A stretch of DNA of 64,000 bases from Novispirillum itersonii subsp. itersonii ATCC 12639 (GCF_000381985.1 NZ_KB907338.1:310001-374000), one strand, 5' to 3'; shown: positions 9,573-19,826, numbered from the stretch's first letter. Numbers and translations: made by a program. Notes: generated by a model not told the origin, from the sequence alone.

Positions 9573-10991
9573 ATGACGCACACCACCAACCGCCCGATGC
9601 AGACCCGGCCCGGCCTGCACCCCGCCCCCAGTCATGATGAGGAAACCTTCGATCTGGCCCCGGAGTTCGTGCAGGACATCCGCGCCGCGCTGGATGACCC
9701 TGACCGTGCCACCGAGGTGCGGGAGCAGGTGCTGGGTCTGCACTATGCCGATGCCGCCGACCTGATCGAGCGGCTGGATGAAGGCCACCGGACGGCGCTG
9801 CTGGCGCTGCTGAAGGGCCAGTTTAACCCGGAAATCCTGCCGGAACTGGATGATGCCATCCGCGATCTGGTGCTGGATGCCTTCGGCTATGCTGATTTCG
9901 CCGCACTGGTGGCGGAACTGGATTCCGATGATGCGGTTTATCTGATTGATCATCTCGATGCCACCGAGCGGGCGGCAGTGCTTGACCGCCTGCCCGATGC
10001 GGACCGGGCGGTGATTGAGCAGGGCCTGTCCTATACGGAATATTCCGCCGGACGCCTGATGCAGCGGGAACTGGTGGCGGTACCGTCATACTGGACGGTG
10101 GCCGATGCCATTGACTGGCTGCACGGGGCGGCGGCCGGGCTGCCGGAAGAGTTCACCGAGCTGTTTGTGGTCGATCCGCGCCATCGCCCGCTGGGGCTGG
10201 TGCGGCTGTCGTCGCTGCTGCGGGCCCCCCGTCAGGGCCGTCTGGACAGCCTGATGGATACCGGGCCGGAACCGGTCAGCGTTGATATGGATCAGGAAGA
10301 GATCGCCCTGCTGTTCCGGCGGCGCGATCTGCTGTCGGCCCCGGTTACGGACCGGGCCGGGCGGCTGGTCGGGCGCATCACCATTGATGACGTGGTGGAT
10401 GTGATTGATGAGGAGGCGGAAGATGACATGCTGCGGCTGGCCGGTCTGTCAGAGACCGGGACCTATGCCGATGCTTTTGCCACCGCCCGCACCCGCATCC
10501 TGTGGCTGACGGTCAATCTCGGGACGGCGATGCTGGTGTCGTCGGTGATTGGCCTGTTTGAGGCAACACTGGAAAAACTGGTGGCGCTGGCGGTGCTGAT
10601 GCCGATGGTCTCCAGCCTTGGCGGCAATGCGGGCACCCAGACCCTGACGGCGGCGGTGCGCGGTCTGGCCACCCGTGATCTGTCTGCGGCCAATGCCTGG
10701 GGGCAGGTCGGCAAGGAGCTGATGGTCGGCCTGATGAACGGCGTGGTGCTGGCCCTGCTGGCCGGGGGCGCGGCATGGCTGTGGTATGCCGATCTGCCGC
10801 TGGCCGGGGTGGTCTCTGCCGCCATGCTGATGAACATGATTGTTGCGGCGCTGGTCGGCATGGGGGTGCCGCTGGCGCTGGAGAAGGTCGGCGTTGATCC
10901 GGCGGTCGCCTCCAGCGTTTTTGTGACGATGATGACCGACATGCTGGGGTTTCTGGCCGTGCTGGGGCTGGCAACGCTGTTTCTGCTGTGA
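9573..10991 (+). CDS. mgtE: Magnesium transporter MgtE
   Basis: A 472-residue Mg2+ channel of the inner membrane. Order: an acidic cytosolic N domain (about 1-125, with AADLIERLDEGHRTALLALL-type helical repeats), paired CBS domains (about 130-255, TIDDVVDVIDEEAEDDM at the end) that sense Mg2+, and five membrane helices (about 285-472) with the conserved PMVSSLGGNAGTQTLT and the C-terminal TMMTDMLGFLAVLG. ATG 9573 is preferred over GTG 9558 because GGGAGGTG is four bases upstream of it. No Mg2+-sensing leader is apparent: only about 80 nt separate it from the tRNA terminator. Confidence 0.95.
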   Translation: MTHTTNRPMQTRPGLHPAPSHDEETFDLAPEFVQDIRAALDDPDRATEVREQVLGLHYADAADLIERLDEGHRTALLALLKGQFNPEILPELDDAIRDLVLDAFGYADFAALVAELDSDDAVYLIDHLDATERAAVLDRLPDADRAVIEQGLSYTEYSAGRLMQRELVAVPSYWTVADAIDWLHGAAAGLPEEFTELFVVDPRHRPLGLVRLSSLLRAPRQGRLDSLMDTGPEPVSVDMDQEEIALLFRRRDLLSAPVTDRAGRLVGRITIDDVVDVIDEEAEDDMLRLAGLSETGTYADAFATARTRILWLTVNLGTAMLVSSVIGLFEATLEKLVALAVLMPMVSSLGGNAGTQTLTAAVRGLATRDLSAANAWGQVGKELMVGLMNGVVLALLAGGAAWLWYADLPLAGVVSAAMLMNMIVAALVGMGVPLALEKVGVDPAVASSVFVTMMTDMLGFLAVLGLATLFLL

Positions 10992-11068
10992 CGGCCCGGC
11001 GGGAAATGGAGTAACGTGCGGGCAGGGGGGCATCGTCCCCCGCCTGATATTTTCTTCCGAGGTGACCC

Positions 11069-11500
11069 ATGAGCGCCCTGCACGGCAAATTTTACTGGAA
11101 CGAACTGATGACCCGGTCGGCGGAAAAGGCGATGGCCTTTTACGGTGAGACGCTGGGCTGGTCGTTCAGCGAGTTTCCCGGCCCGTTCGGGGGGCGGTAT
11201 TGGATCGCCATGGATGGCGATGATCTGCCTGCGGGCGGTCTCTTTGAGATGACAGGCCCCGACTACGATGGCGTGCCGGAACACTGGCTGGCCTATGTGG
11301 CGGTCGATGATGTGGATGGCCGGGTCGGGATGACCACCGGTAATGGCGGTAAAATCCTGCGTCCGCCTGCTGACGTGACCGGGGTGGGCCGGGTGGCGAT
11401 CGTCGCCGATGTCAACGGTGCGGCGCTGGGGCTGATCACTCCGGCGGCAGGTGATGATCTGATGGCCGACGACGACGACGATTTCGACGACGAAGAGTAA
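11069..11500 (+). CDS. VOC (glyoxalase/dioxygenase superfamily) protein
   Basis: A 143-residue protein with the two beta-alpha-beta-beta-beta halves of the VOC fold: FYWNELMTRSAEKAMAFYGETLGW at the start and a second half with WLAYVAVDDVDG and GRVAIVADVNGAALGLI. It is close to small single-domain VOC proteins related to the hydroxylase-type (CFP-30-like) family; no substrate can be assigned. The C-terminus is a run of Asp/Glu (about 133-143). CGAGGTGA lies upstream of the ATG. Four bases separate its stop from the next gene, so they are probably co-transcribed. Confidence 0.85.
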   Translation: MSALHGKFYWNELMTRSAEKAMAFYGETLGWSFSEFPGPFGGRYWIAMDGDDLPAGGLFEMTGPDYDGVPEHWLAYVAVDDVDGRVGMTTGNGGKILRPPADVTGVGRVAIVADVNGAALGLITPAAGDDLMADDDDDFDDEE

Positions 11501-11504
11501 GCCG

Positions 11505-12848
11505 ATGCTGCGCCACAGCCATGTGCACGGCCTGCTCGACCGCTGGGTGGGGGAAGGCCTGATCGCGCCGGAGCATCTGCCCCGCCTGCGGTCTGATCTC
11601 GACAGTGCCGGGCGGCTGGCCCGTCCGGTCACGGTGCTGGCGGTGGTGGCGGTGCTGCTGCTGCTGGCGGCGGCGGTGTCGTTTCTGGCCGCGAACTGGG
11701 AAGAGATGCCGCGCCTGCTGCGTCTGGGGCTGATCTGTGCCGCCGTTGCCGGGAGCGGTGCGGTGGCGGTGGCCCGGTGGCGCACGGTTCCGGTGGCGCA
11801 GATCGGGCGCGATCTGTCGGCCCAGATGGCCTTGGTACTGTGTGCGGGCCTGTTCGGGGTCGGGCTGCTGCTGGTCAGTCAGATGTTCCACTTCGGCGGG
11901 AATCTGGCCGGCTGGCTGGCCGCATGGGGGCTGGTGGCGCTGGTGCTGTCGCTGGTGGCCGGACAGGCGCGGATGACGCTGACGCTGGCGGTGGTGCTGA
12001 TTGCCGGGTGGGGGATCGCCCCGCTGACGGAGAACGGCTTTTATGATGCGGTGATGGGCTGGCATGCCGTGTTTGTGCTGCCGCTGGGGGCTGCGCTGGC
12101 GCTGGCGGTACGCCGGGGCTGGGGGCTGGAGCTGTGGCTGGGGCATCTCGGGCTGTGGCTGTGGCTGTGGCTGTATGTGGCAGTGGTGGCGGATGCCCCG
12201 GCGCTGCGGTCTTTGGGCGGGCATGATGCTTTCCTGCTGCTGCCGGTTCTGCATGGGCTGGCGTGGTCTGCGCTGCTGCTGGTCCCGGCGCCTTCTGCCG
12301 GGCAGAGCCGCGGCCTCCGCTGGGCGGCATCCCGGTTGGCGGATAGCCAGCAGCTGGTGGCCCTGTGGGTGCCGGTCGGGGTGATTCTGGTCTGGCTGAG
12401 TGATGGTCTGACGCTGAAGCCGCCGGTCAGTCTGGTGGTGACGCTGATTGTTCTGGCTGTGGCGGCGGCGGCCTTGGCCGGGGTGCAGATGCTGCGGCAG
12501 CGGCGGGTGTCCGGTGGCGGGATGCTGGCGGTGGCGGTGGCGGCCCTGCCGGTTCTGCTGTCCGGGGTGATGCAGCAGTCTGCCTCAGACGTTGGGGAAG
12601 GGGCGGTGTGGGGCATTCTTGGCCTTGGGCTGGCCCTGTCCGCGGGGTTCCTCGGGTTTGCGGTGGCGCAGGGGCGGCGTGGTCTGACCGGGCTGTCGGT
12701 GGCGGCCTTTCTCGCCCTGACAGCGGTGGGGATTGGCCTGACCGGGTTGGGGTCGCTGTTCTTCCTGATCGTTGGCGGCGGGCTGGCGGTGCTGGCGGTG
12801 GTGCTGGCCCGGCGGAACCGGACGAAGACAGCGGAGGGCGAGGAATGA
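11505..12848 (+). CDS. DUF2157 multi-spanning membrane protein
   Basis: A 447-residue protein with a soluble N-terminal part (LLDRWVGEGLIAPEHLPRLR, about 10-29) typical of DUF2157, then about 12 hydrophobic segments. A Leu/Trp alternation (LGLWLWLWLY) comes from a short CTGTGG DNA repeat. DUF2157 proteins have unknown function and often pair with GDYXXLXY or DUF4401 proteins, as here. Its stop codon overlaps the next start (ATGA), implying translational coupling. The start is the ATG directly after the VOC gene, with a weak GAAGAG ribosome site. Confidence 0.85.
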   Translation: MLRHSHVHGLLDRWVGEGLIAPEHLPRLRSDLDSAGRLARPVTVLAVVAVLLLLAAAVSFLAANWEEMPRLLRLGLICAAVAGSGAVAVARWRTVPVAQIGRDLSAQMALVLCAGLFGVGLLLVSQMFHFGGNLAGWLAAWGLVALVLSLVAGQARMTLTLAVVLIAGWGIAPLTENGFYDAVMGWHAVFVLPLGAALALAVRRGWGLELWLGHLGLWLWLWLYVAVVADAPALRSLGGHDAFLLLPVLHGLAWSALLLVPAPSAGQSRGLRWAASRLADSQQLVALWVPVGVILVWLSDGLTLKPPVSLVVTLIVLAVAAAALAGVQMLRQRRVSGGGMLAVAVAALPVLLSGVMQQSASDVGEGAVWGILGLGLALSAGFLGFAVAQGRRGLTGLSVAAFLALTAVGIGLTGLGSLFFLIVGGGLAVLAVVLARRNRTKTAEGEE

Positions 12849-13453
12849 CCGGCGTGATGCAGACTCTGGCTGACCGGCTGGCGCGGTGGCGCTGGCAGAC
12901 GCTGGCCGCCGTGGTGGCGGTGATGACGGCAGCGATTCCGGCACAGGCGCTGTGGCGGGAATGGCTGCTGCAGCACGGCACGGTGGTACGGCTGAAGGCG
13001 GTGCCGGTTGATCCGTGGGATCTGTTCCGGGGCGCGTATGTCACCCTGCACTATGCGGTGGCACAGGCCGATATGGCGGAATTGCCGGGGACGGCTGCGG
13101 TGCTGTCGGCAATTGCCCCGATGGATGAGGGACCGGTGTGGATTGTGGTGGCGGCGGATGCCCCTGACCGCCCGCTGGATCTGCTGCCGGTCCGCCCCGT
13201 GGCACTGGCTGCAGGGCAGGTTGCTCTGGCCGGTTGGGCCTGGCGCAATGACGACGTCCGGCTGCAGGTCAGTCTTCCGGCGCTGGAGCGGTATTATCTG
13301 GCCCGTGAACCGGCAAGAGCGATAGAGGGTGAGGTCCGGGCCAGCCGTCTTTGGGTTGAGGCGTCTGTGGCATCGGATGGAACCCTGGCCCTGCGCGGCC
13401 TGTGGCTGGAAGACGAAAAGATCGCCGACGAACGCCTGTTCGGCGGGGGCTGA
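12845..13453 (+). CDS. GDYXXLXY-family protein
   Basis: A 202-residue protein with one N-terminal membrane helix (TLAAVVAVMTAAIPAQALW, about 19-37) and a periplasmic region. The defining motif of the family (GDYxxLxY) appears as DLFRGAYVTLHY, with alanine in place of the aspartate. Function is unknown; the family is regularly encoded after DUF2157 genes, and the ATGA overlap with the preceding gene supports a joint role. The ATG at 12845 is preferred to upstream in-frame starts because of this overlap and the GAGG just before it. Confidence 0.8.
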   Translation: MTGVMQTLADRLARWRWQTLAAVVAVMTAAIPAQALWREWLLQHGTVVRLKAVPVDPWDLFRGAYVTLHYAVAQADMAELPGTAAVLSAIAPMDEGPVWIVVAADAPDRPLDLLPVRPVALAAGQVALAGWAWRNDDVRLQVSLPALERYYLAREPARAIEGEVRASRLWVEASVASDGTLALRGLWLEDEKIADERLFGGG

Positions 13454-13480
13454 CCGGTTTGCCTTGATCCCCTGAGGCAA

Positions 13481-13641
13481 GCGGGTGGACGTCCGCGCCC
13501 CTCCGGCGTGTGAGGGGCTGAACGAACGAAGGTACGGCTTTGCCGTACCGACTGGGCCATTGAGGCCCCGTGCCCGCGTGGGCACGTAAGCCAAGGGCGC
13601 GGATGCGCCCGCCCGGCGTGTGAGGGGCTGAACAAACAAGG
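13481..13641. repeat. Intergenic repeat element, copy B
   Basis: Two modules (13481-13532 and 13595-13641), each ending GAGGGGCTGAAC(A/G)AAC, flank a segment with GACTGGGCCATTGAGG and the hairpin GTGCCC-GCGT-GGGCAC (13570-13585). The layout is the same as copy A at 2926-3064. A further small inverted repeat GGTACGGC/GCCGTACC (13531-13549) is inserted in the spacer. The element fills the gap between two convergent genes. Confidence 0.85.
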
Positions 13642-13653
13642 ACCAAACAACAC

Positions 13654-15669
13654 CTAAGCCGCCTTAACGTCGTTCAGGAAGGTCATCACCAGCCGTTGCA
13701 GGGCTTCGGCCTCGGCATGCAGGTTGCGTGAGGCCCCGAGGACGTCGGAAGAGGCTTTCCCGGTTTCCCGTGCCGCCTGACTGACGGAATGGATCGTCTC
13801 CGAGACCGTGCCGGTGCTGGCGGCGGCCCGCTGAACATTCAGCGAAATTTCCTGCGTGGCGGCGCTTTGCTCTTCCACCGCGCTGGCGATGGCAGACGCG
13901 ATGGAGCTGGCATCCCGGGCCGCTTCGACAATATCGTCGATGGCATGGGCGGCGCGGCTGACTTCTTCCTGAATGGTGCCGATCTGACTGCGGATCTGGT
14001 CGGTGGCCTTGCTGGTCTGGCTGGCAAGGTTCTTGACCTCGTTGGCGACCACGGCAAACCCTTTACCGGCATCCCCGGCGCGCGCGGCCTCAATCGTGGC
14101 ATTCAGGGCGAGCAGATTGGTCTGGTCGGCGATGGCGGTGATCAGATCGACCACCTGCCCGATTTCCCGGGCGGCTGTTTCCAGTCCCTCAATCACCGCA
14201 TTGGCTTCTGCGGCCCGGGCTGAGGCGGCGGCGGAACGGTCAGAGGAGTCCTGCACCTGACGGCTGATCTCGCGGATTGAGGCTCCCAGTTCTTCCGTTG
14301 CGCTGGCGACGGTCTGCACGTTTTCAGAGACTTCCCCGGCAGAGTCGGCGACGGAATGGGCCTGACTGCTGGTTTCCTCGGCAATGCTCGACATGCCTTG
14401 AGCAGTGACGTCCAGGGTTCCCGCTGCGGTGGAGATGGATGTCAGCAGATCAGCGACTGCCGAGTCAAAGGTGTGGGCCAGAGCTGAGAGGCGGTTGGCC
14501 CGGTCAAGGCGGGCCTGATTTTCGGCTTCCTGCTCGGCTTTCAGGCGGTCGGCGGTGATCATCTGGTCCCGGAACACAGCCACTGCCCCGGCCATATCGC
14601 CGATTTCATCGCGATAGTCGGTGGCAGGAATCGTTACGCTCAGGTCATGGGTCGCCAGACGCTGCATGGCAGCGGTCATCGCTTTCAGCGGGCGGGTGAT
14701 GCCGATCGCCATGACCACGGCAAAGCCGGTGCCGATCAGCAAAGACAACGCCGCCAGCAGAAAAACCTGCATGGCAGAGCGGCCCAGCATGGCAACCGTC
14801 TGATCTTCAACATCCTGCATGCGGGCACGACCGTCGGACAGGGCCTCATCACCCAGGGCGTAGAACGTCGCTGCGCTTTTCACCATCGCGTCGGTGGCGA
14901 TCCCCTGTTCTTTCAGGCTGACGCGGGAGAATTCGGTGAAGGCGGGCTGGTAGCGACTGACGAAATCCTGCAGGGCGGTGAGACTTGCTTTCGAGTCGGG
15001 GTCGGAAACCTTTGCTGCGGCGGCTTCGACTTCCTCTCCAAATCCCTTTATTTCCTCGATGGCGTGGTCACTGGCAGTTCGGCTCGGGTCCGCCCAGAAC
15101 TCCAGTGTCGCAATCCGGGCGTGTTCGTAGTGCTCGCGCAGTTCCAGCGCAGATAATGCGGCCTGCGGCTCGCCGGATGACAGGGCCTCTGCGGCGAGGC
15201 GTGACAGCAGGTCATTCGCCTGTGTCAGCATCGGGCGCAGGGTTCCGGCATAAAGGGTGTTGTGCTGCTGGCGCAGGCTGCGCAACTCAGCGAAATATCC
15301 GGTATAGACGGCCATCGTCGCCTGCATCTGCCGGTACCGCTCTTTCCGGGGTTCGGCGCGGGTGGTCTCAATCAGTCCGGTCAGGGTGGCGTCAAGCCGC
15401 TGTTGCAGGGTTGTGACCGCATCGGCGTCGGCCGTATTGCCTGAATAGAGAAAGGACAGGGCATTCCGGCGGATCAGGCCGGTATCGGCGACAGTCTGGG
15501 TGACCGTCAGGGTGTTGCGGGCGACCCGCTGATATTCTGACAGCTGGAAGCGTATATCCGCCCCGGTCCAGGCGAACAGCCCGGTCAACAGGGCGATGAA
15601 CAGCAACAGGGTTGAGAAGGCAGCCGTGACCCGGGTTGTCACCCGGAAGCGGGACATCCAGTGCAGCAT
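13654..15669 (-). CDS. Methyl-accepting chemotaxis protein 1 of tandem pair
   Basis: A 671-residue chemoreceptor: TM1 (about 13-35), periplasmic helical region of about 260 residues, TM2 (VFLLAALSLLIGTGFAVVMAIG), HAMP (TRPLKAMTAAMQRLATHDLS), and a signalling domain whose hairpin tip contains [20 protein letters not shown]. It should form trimers of dimers that control CheA. The ATG at 15669 (MLHWMSRFRVTTR) is chosen because it matches the start of the neighbouring paralogue and has AGGA upstream; an in-frame start 34 codons earlier lacks support. Paralogue of the gene at 15834-17852. Confidence 0.93.
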   Translation of the reverse strand: MLHWMSRFRVTTRVTAAFSTLLLFIALLTGLFAWTGADIRFQLSEYQRVARNTLTVTQTVADTGLIRRNALSFLYSGNTADADAVTTLQQRLDATLTGLIETTRAEPRKERYRQMQATMAVYTGYFAELRSLRQQHNTLYAGTLRPMLTQANDLLSRLAAEALSSGEPQAALSALELREHYEHARIATLEFWADPSRTASDHAIEEIKGFGEEVEAAAAKVSDPDSKASLTALQDFVSRYQPAFTEFSRVSLKEQGIATDAMVKSAATFYALGDEALSDGRARMQDVEDQTVAMLGRSAMQVFLLAALSLLIGTGFAVVMAIGITRPLKAMTAAMQRLATHDLSVTIPATDYRDEIGDMAGAVAVFRDQMITADRLKAEQEAENQARLDRANRLSALAHTFDSAVADLLTSISTAAGTLDVTAQGMSSIAEETSSQAHSVADSAGEVSENVQTVASATEELGASIREISRQVQDSSDRSAAASARAAEANAVIEGLETAAREIGQVVDLITAIADQTNLLALNATIEAARAGDAGKGFAVVANEVKNLASQTSKATDQIRSQIGTIQEEVSRAAHAIDDIVEAARDASSIASAIASAVEEQSAATQEISLNVQRAAASTGTVSETIHSVSQAARETGKASSDVLGASRNLHAEAEALQRLVMTFLNDVKAA

Positions 15670-15833
15670 GGTGGCATCCGTTCCTGTCAGGCGGGGGGGA
15701 GCCTTCTGACTGTTGATGAAAATGCTAATGCTCGCAATGGAGGTGCTGAAAGATTGACTGCCCCGCAACACATCTGCGGGGCAGTCATAAAAAGACAGAG
15801 AAAGGGTGGCAGGGCAGCAGGCTGAAAAGACGG

Positions 15834-17852
15834 TTACACCGCCCGCACGTCCCGCAGGAAGTCCATCACCAGTGCCCGCAGGCGTTCCGCCTCCAGATTC
15901 AGGTTGCGTGAGGCCCCGAGCACGTCTTCCGATGCCACGCCGGTTTCTTGCGCGGCCTGACTGACCGTTTCGATGGTGTCGGAGACAACACCGGTCCCTG
16001 AGGCCGCCTGCTGGACGTTCAGCGAGATTTCCTGCGTCGCCGCACTCTGCTGCTCCACCGCCCCGGCGATGGAAGAGGCGATGGCACTGGCTTCGCGGGC
16101 GACCTCGACGATTTCGTCAATGGCGTGGGCGGCGCGGGTGACTTCTTCCTGAATCAGACCGATCTGAGTCCGGATCTGGTCGGTGGCCTTGCTGGTCTGG
16201 TTGGCCAGACTCTTCACTTCGTTGGCAACCACGGCAAAGCCTTTACCGGCATCTCCGGCGCGGGCGGCTTCGATGGTGGCATTCAGGGCCAGCAGGTTGG
16301 TCTGGTCGGCAATGGCGGTGATCAGATCGACCACCTGACCAATCGAGGAGGCGGCACTTTCCAGCCCTTCAATAACGGCGCTGGCATCGGTTGCCCGCTC
16401 TGCGGCGGCGGCGGATTTGTCAGAGGAGTCCTGTACCTGACGGCTGATTTCACGGATAGAGGCGCCAAGCTGCTCCGCCGCGCTGGCGACGGTCTGCACG
16501 TTTGCCGAAACTTCCGTGGCGGTGCCGGTGGCGGAACTGGCCTGCTGGCTGGTGCGGTCGGCGATGGAGGACATGCCCTGTGCCGTCGTGTCCAGCGTGG
16601 CGGTGGCGGCGGTGATGCTTTCCAGCAGTCCGCCGACCGCAGAATCAAAGCCCTGTGTCAGGTCTGCCATACGGTTGGCACGCGCCAGCCGGGCCTCGTT
16701 TTCCTGCCGTTGCTGTTCCTGCAGGCGGGCGGTCTCGTTCATATTGTCTTTGAAGACCACCAGCGCGGCAGCCATCTGCCCGATTTCATCGCGCAGGGTG
16801 GTGGCGGGGATCGGCGTGGCCAGATCGTTGGCGGCCAGTCTTTGCATGGCGCTGGTCATCGCTTTCAGCGGCCGGGCAATCCCGGTGGCGATCACCACGG
16901 CAAACACCGTGCCCGCACCAAGGGCGGTTGCGGCCAGCACCAGCACCAGCACGAGGGTGGAGGCCAGAACCCGGGTGGTTTCCGTTTCCACCTGTTCCAT
17001 CCGGGACATGCCATCCTGCAGCATTTCCTGCGCCAGGGTGTTGAACTGGTCGGCAGCCACAATCATCGGGCCGGTCACCAGCTCCTGCCCCTTGATGGCG
17101 ATCACCGAGATTTCGGCAAACTGGGTCTTATAGCGCTGGGCCAGCTCGTTCACGTCGTTGGCGAGCTTCAGCATGTTGGGGTTGCCTGCCAGGTCTTTGG
17201 TCAGGCGGGTGGTCCTTTCGTTGAAGTCACCGATCTGGCGCAGGGCAACCTCGCTCAGGCCGCGCCCCGGATTGTTCATGAACCGCAGGGAGGCCACCCG
17301 GGACTGCTCGAAGGCTTCCCGGGCGCGGGCGGCGGTCACGGCGTTGGTCATGTCCGACGCCTGAATGCTGCCATCGACCAGATAGCCCAGCAGTTTGGTG
17401 GTGCGGGGCCCAAGGGCGCCGATACCATCCTCAAACATCTTCTCCCGCTTCTGCTTCAGGTCGCGGGCCTCGATGAAGGTGTTGGTGTAGGAGTTCAGCA
17501 GATCCAGCATCTGCTGGTACCGGGTCGTGCGGCCCTCATCGGTGCTGGCGGCGATCAGGCTGTTCAGCCGTTCCTCAATCCGCACCCGGCCCTGCAGAAC
17601 CTTTTCGGCATCGGCATTGATGTTGGCGAACACGAAGGACAGCACATCGCGGCGCATCTGCCCGACGTCAGAGGCCACCTCGGCCACGGCCAGCGTATCG
17701 CGGGCGGTCGCCTGATAAATGGCCATCTGGCGGCTGGTCTTGTTGCCGACCACGTAAAACAGGGCGGCCAGCGCGGCGATAAACAGCAGCAAAGCTGCGA
17801 AAGCGGCCACGATGCGGGTCGTGACCTTAAAGCGTGACATCCACTGGACCAT
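15834..17852 (-). CDS. Methyl-accepting chemotaxis protein 2 of tandem pair
   Basis: A 672-residue chemoreceptor collinear with the downstream neighbour: start [20 protein letters not shown]1, an approximately 270-residue periplasmic helical domain, TM2, HAMP ([20 protein letters not shown]) and a signalling domain with [20 protein letters not shown]. The two signalling halves are near-identical while the sensor halves have diverged, as expected for duplication followed by change of ligand. AGGAGAGG lies upstream of the ATG. No che genes are nearby. Confidence 0.93.
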   Translation of the reverse strand: MVQWMSRFKVTTRIVAAFAALLLFIAALAALFYVVGNKTSRQMAIYQATARDTLAVAEVASDVGQMRRDVLSFVFANINADAEKVLQGRVRIEERLNSLIAASTDEGRTTRYQQMLDLLNSYTNTFIEARDLKQKREKMFEDGIGALGPRTTKLLGYLVDGSIQASDMTNAVTAARAREAFEQSRVASLRFMNNPGRGLSEVALRQIGDFNERTTRLTKDLAGNPNMLKLANDVNELAQRYKTQFAEISVIAIKGQELVTGPMIVAADQFNTLAQEMLQDGMSRMEQVETETTRVLASTLVLVLVLAATALGAGTVFAVVIATGIARPLKAMTSAMQRLAANDLATPIPATTLRDEIGQMAAALVVFKDNMNETARLQEQQRQENEARLARANRMADLTQGFDSAVGGLLESITAATATLDTTAQGMSSIADRTSQQASSATGTATEVSANVQTVASAAEQLGASIREISRQVQDSSDKSAAAAERATDASAVIEGLESAASSIGQVVDLITAIADQTNLLALNATIEAARAGDAGKGFAVVANEVKSLANQTSKATDQIRTQIGLIQEEVTRAAHAIDEIVEVAREASAIASSIAGAVEQQSAATQEISLNVQQAASGTGVVSDTIETVSQAAQETGVASEDVLGASRNLNLEAERLRALVMDFLRDVRAV

Positions 17853-18312
17853 TCGGCGGCCTCTCCTGTGCGGGCCGACGGAGGAGATCAGGTGCCAACC
17901 CCCTGCCGACCCTTAAAACGTTTTGAATCTCTGAGGACGTTTCTTTTGTTTGGTGTGCCGGTTTTGGCATTTATTGCTGTGCGGGCTGTCATCGTTGGGA
18001 TGTACGACTCGCACATTGCTTATCAGCAATATCGGTATAGCCGACCCGCAGGGTCTGTCAAAGGGAGTAAGTGATAGAGTTTTTATATTGGCTTCTCTTA
18101 CTTCATTGCTTCGTCATCTTACAGATAACACGCATAAACGCATCGGATTTTACTGAATTGCTGCATAGCACTGATAGCGTAAGCCTGTAGGAAGACGGGG
18201 TTTTACGGAAGATGCGAAAAAGTCTATATGCATCTGCGGGACTGGGTTTCTGTCAGAATTGGGTGCGACTGTCTGACAATTACGGCTGACAACCATCCGG
18301 TCAGGATGGCCG
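17853..18312. other. AT-richer intergenic region, no gene assigned
   Basis: About 460 bp between the MCP start and the pccR stop. It is clearly more AT-rich than its surroundings. It must hold the chemoreceptor promoter near 17870-18000, but I see no clear sigma-28 site. A small hairpin CCATCC/GGATGG (18293-18309) just after the pccR stop may end that transcript. A 68-codon plus-strand frame (17868-18074) has no ribosome site or recognisable product. Confidence 0.5.
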
Positions 18313-19734
18313 TCAGGCAAACAGGTAGGGGACAAAGCTGCGGTTGTTGGAGTCAACGCTGACCCGGCTGCCGATCGGCGGAAAGGCCCGCTGCTGACAG
18401 TCGGTGCGTTCACAGATGCGGCAGTTGACCCCGATCGGCACCGCAGTGGCCTGCGCATTAACATCAACCGCATCGGCATAAACGACGTCGGCGGCGTAGG
18501 ACACCTCGCACCCCAGACCGACGGCAAACTGGCGGCTGGGTTTCAGAAACGCGCCGCCGCCCTTGGTGACGGTGCGGGCCACGCAGATATAGGGGGTGTC
18601 ATCGGGCATCTTCGCCATCTGCACCAGAATCTTCCCCGGTTGGGCGAAGGCCTCGTGGACATTCCATTTCGGGCAGGTGCCGCCGAAGCGGGCGAAATGC
18701 AGGCGGGTGGCGGAATGGCGTTTGGTGATGTTCCCGGCCATGTCAACACGCACGAAATAGAACGGCACCCCCTTGTGACCGGGGCGTTGCAGGGTGGACA
18801 GGCGGTGGCAGGCCTGCTCGAAGCTGGTGCCGAAGCGGCTTTGCAGCACTTCGATATCGTGGCGCACTTCCCGCGCCGCCCGCAGGAAGCGGGAGTAGGG
18901 CATCACCAGCGCCCCGGCGAAGTAGTTGGCCAGACCGACCCGGCAGATCGAGCGCGCATCATCCGATGACAGGTTGGCGGCATTGACCAGATCCTCAATC
19001 ACGCCGCCAAAGCCGATCAGGGCGATCTGATGGGCCAGATGGAAGGTGCGGCTGGGCCCGTCGAGCAGGGCGGACATGTGCAGGGTGCCGGTGGCGGGAT
19101 CAAACCGCCGCATCGCCAGATCATCTTCTGACACCAGCCGCACCCGGACGTCGTGCTTCATCTTCAGGTACAGCGACAGGTCCTGCGTCATGTCGCCGAT
19201 GGTGAAGCCTTCGCGTTCCACCAGTGCCTCCGCCGCCTCGTCGAGGGGGGAGAAGTAGTTATTGCAGTAGTAAAAATAGTCCCGCACCTCTTCATACGGA
19301 AAGTGGGGGTTGCCGGTGGTTTCGTCCTGCCCGTGGTTGTGCAGGTCATCGGCCATGGCCTGCAGGCGCTCGTTCAGCTGTTGGTAGGCCTGATACAGCG
19401 ACAGCACCCGCCGCGCCACTTCCGGCGACATGCTGGCCAGCGTGCGCAGCTCCGTCGTGCTGGGCGGGTCGCCGTTAAACAGCGGGTCGGACAGGGTTTC
19501 CCGCAGGTCAGAGACAAGGCGGGCCTCTTCATCCTCGGCCAGTGTGGCGACATCGACTTCCAGCTCCTGCGCGATGCGCAGCAGGACTGCCACCGTCAGC
19601 GGGCGCTGGTTGTTTTCAAGCTGGTTGAGATAGCTCGGCGACAGGTCAAGCAGGCGGGCCATGGCGGCCTGACTCATGTTCCGCTGTTCCCGCAGGCGGC
19701 GCAGTTTATAGCCCAGGAACAGCTTCTTTTTCAT
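18313..19734 (-). CDS. pccR: ScfR-family transcriptional regulator PccR (short-chain acyl-CoA responsive)
   Basis: A 473-residue regulator: N-terminal XRE helix-turn-helix (about 5-65, [27 protein letters not shown]), a central IrrE-like peptidase-derived domain, and a C-terminal DUF2083 region with a cysteine cluster (CRICERTDC). This matches the ScfR family; PccR of Rhodobacter sphaeroides controls propionyl-CoA carboxylase genes. It is divergent from pccB, and the intergenic region carries TTTGCAAA-type sites, so it likely regulates both itself and pccBA in response to propionyl-CoA (inference). The ATG at 19734 ([11 protein letters not shown]) is chosen; an upstream in-frame ATG would run into the operator. 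Confidence 0.9.
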   Translation of the reverse strand: MKKKLFLGYKLRRLREQRNMSQAAMARLLDLSPSYLNQLENNQRPLTVAVLLRIAQELEVDVATLAEDEEARLVSDLRETLSDPLFNGDPPSTTELRTLASMSPEVARRVLSLYQAYQQLNERLQAMADDLHNHGQDETTGNPHFPYEEVRDYFYYCNNYFSPLDEAAEALVEREGFTIGDMTQDLSLYLKMKHDVRVRLVSEDDLAMRRFDPATGTLHMSALLDGPSRTFHLAHQIALIGFGGVIEDLVNAANLSSDDARSICRVGLANYFAGALVMPYSRFLRAAREVRHDIEVLQSRFGTSFEQACHRLSTLQRPGHKGVPFYFVRVDMAGNITKRHSATRLHFARFGGTCPKWNVHEAFAQPGKILVQMAKMPDDTPYICVARTVTKGGGAFLKPSRQFAVGLGCEVSYAADVVYADAVDVNAQATAVPIGVNCRICERTDCQQRAFPPIGSRVSVDSNNRSFVPYLFA

Positions 19735-19785
19735 CGCACGGCTCCGGCGGGAAGACAGGGGGCAGGGGCCCCGGAATTTACACAC

Positions 19786-19826
19786 TTTGCAAAAATGGCA
19801 AAAGCAATTGCGAACAGTTTTGCAAT
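19786..19826. promoter_or_regulatory. PccR-type operator sites between pccR and pccB
   Basis: TTTGCAAA lies at 19786-19793, and 19807-19826 reads ATTGCGAA-CAGT-TTTGCAAT, two half-sites separated by four bases. From memory, the R. sphaeroides PccR site is TTTGCAAA-N4-TTTGCAAA, which this second site fits with three changes. The first site is 52 nt upstream of pccR. Confidence 0.7.

Noticed and set aside
17868-18074. Possible 68-codon gene in the AT-rich gap before pccR
   Set aside because: No ribosome site, no recognised domain, and it overlaps the expected chemoreceptor promoter.
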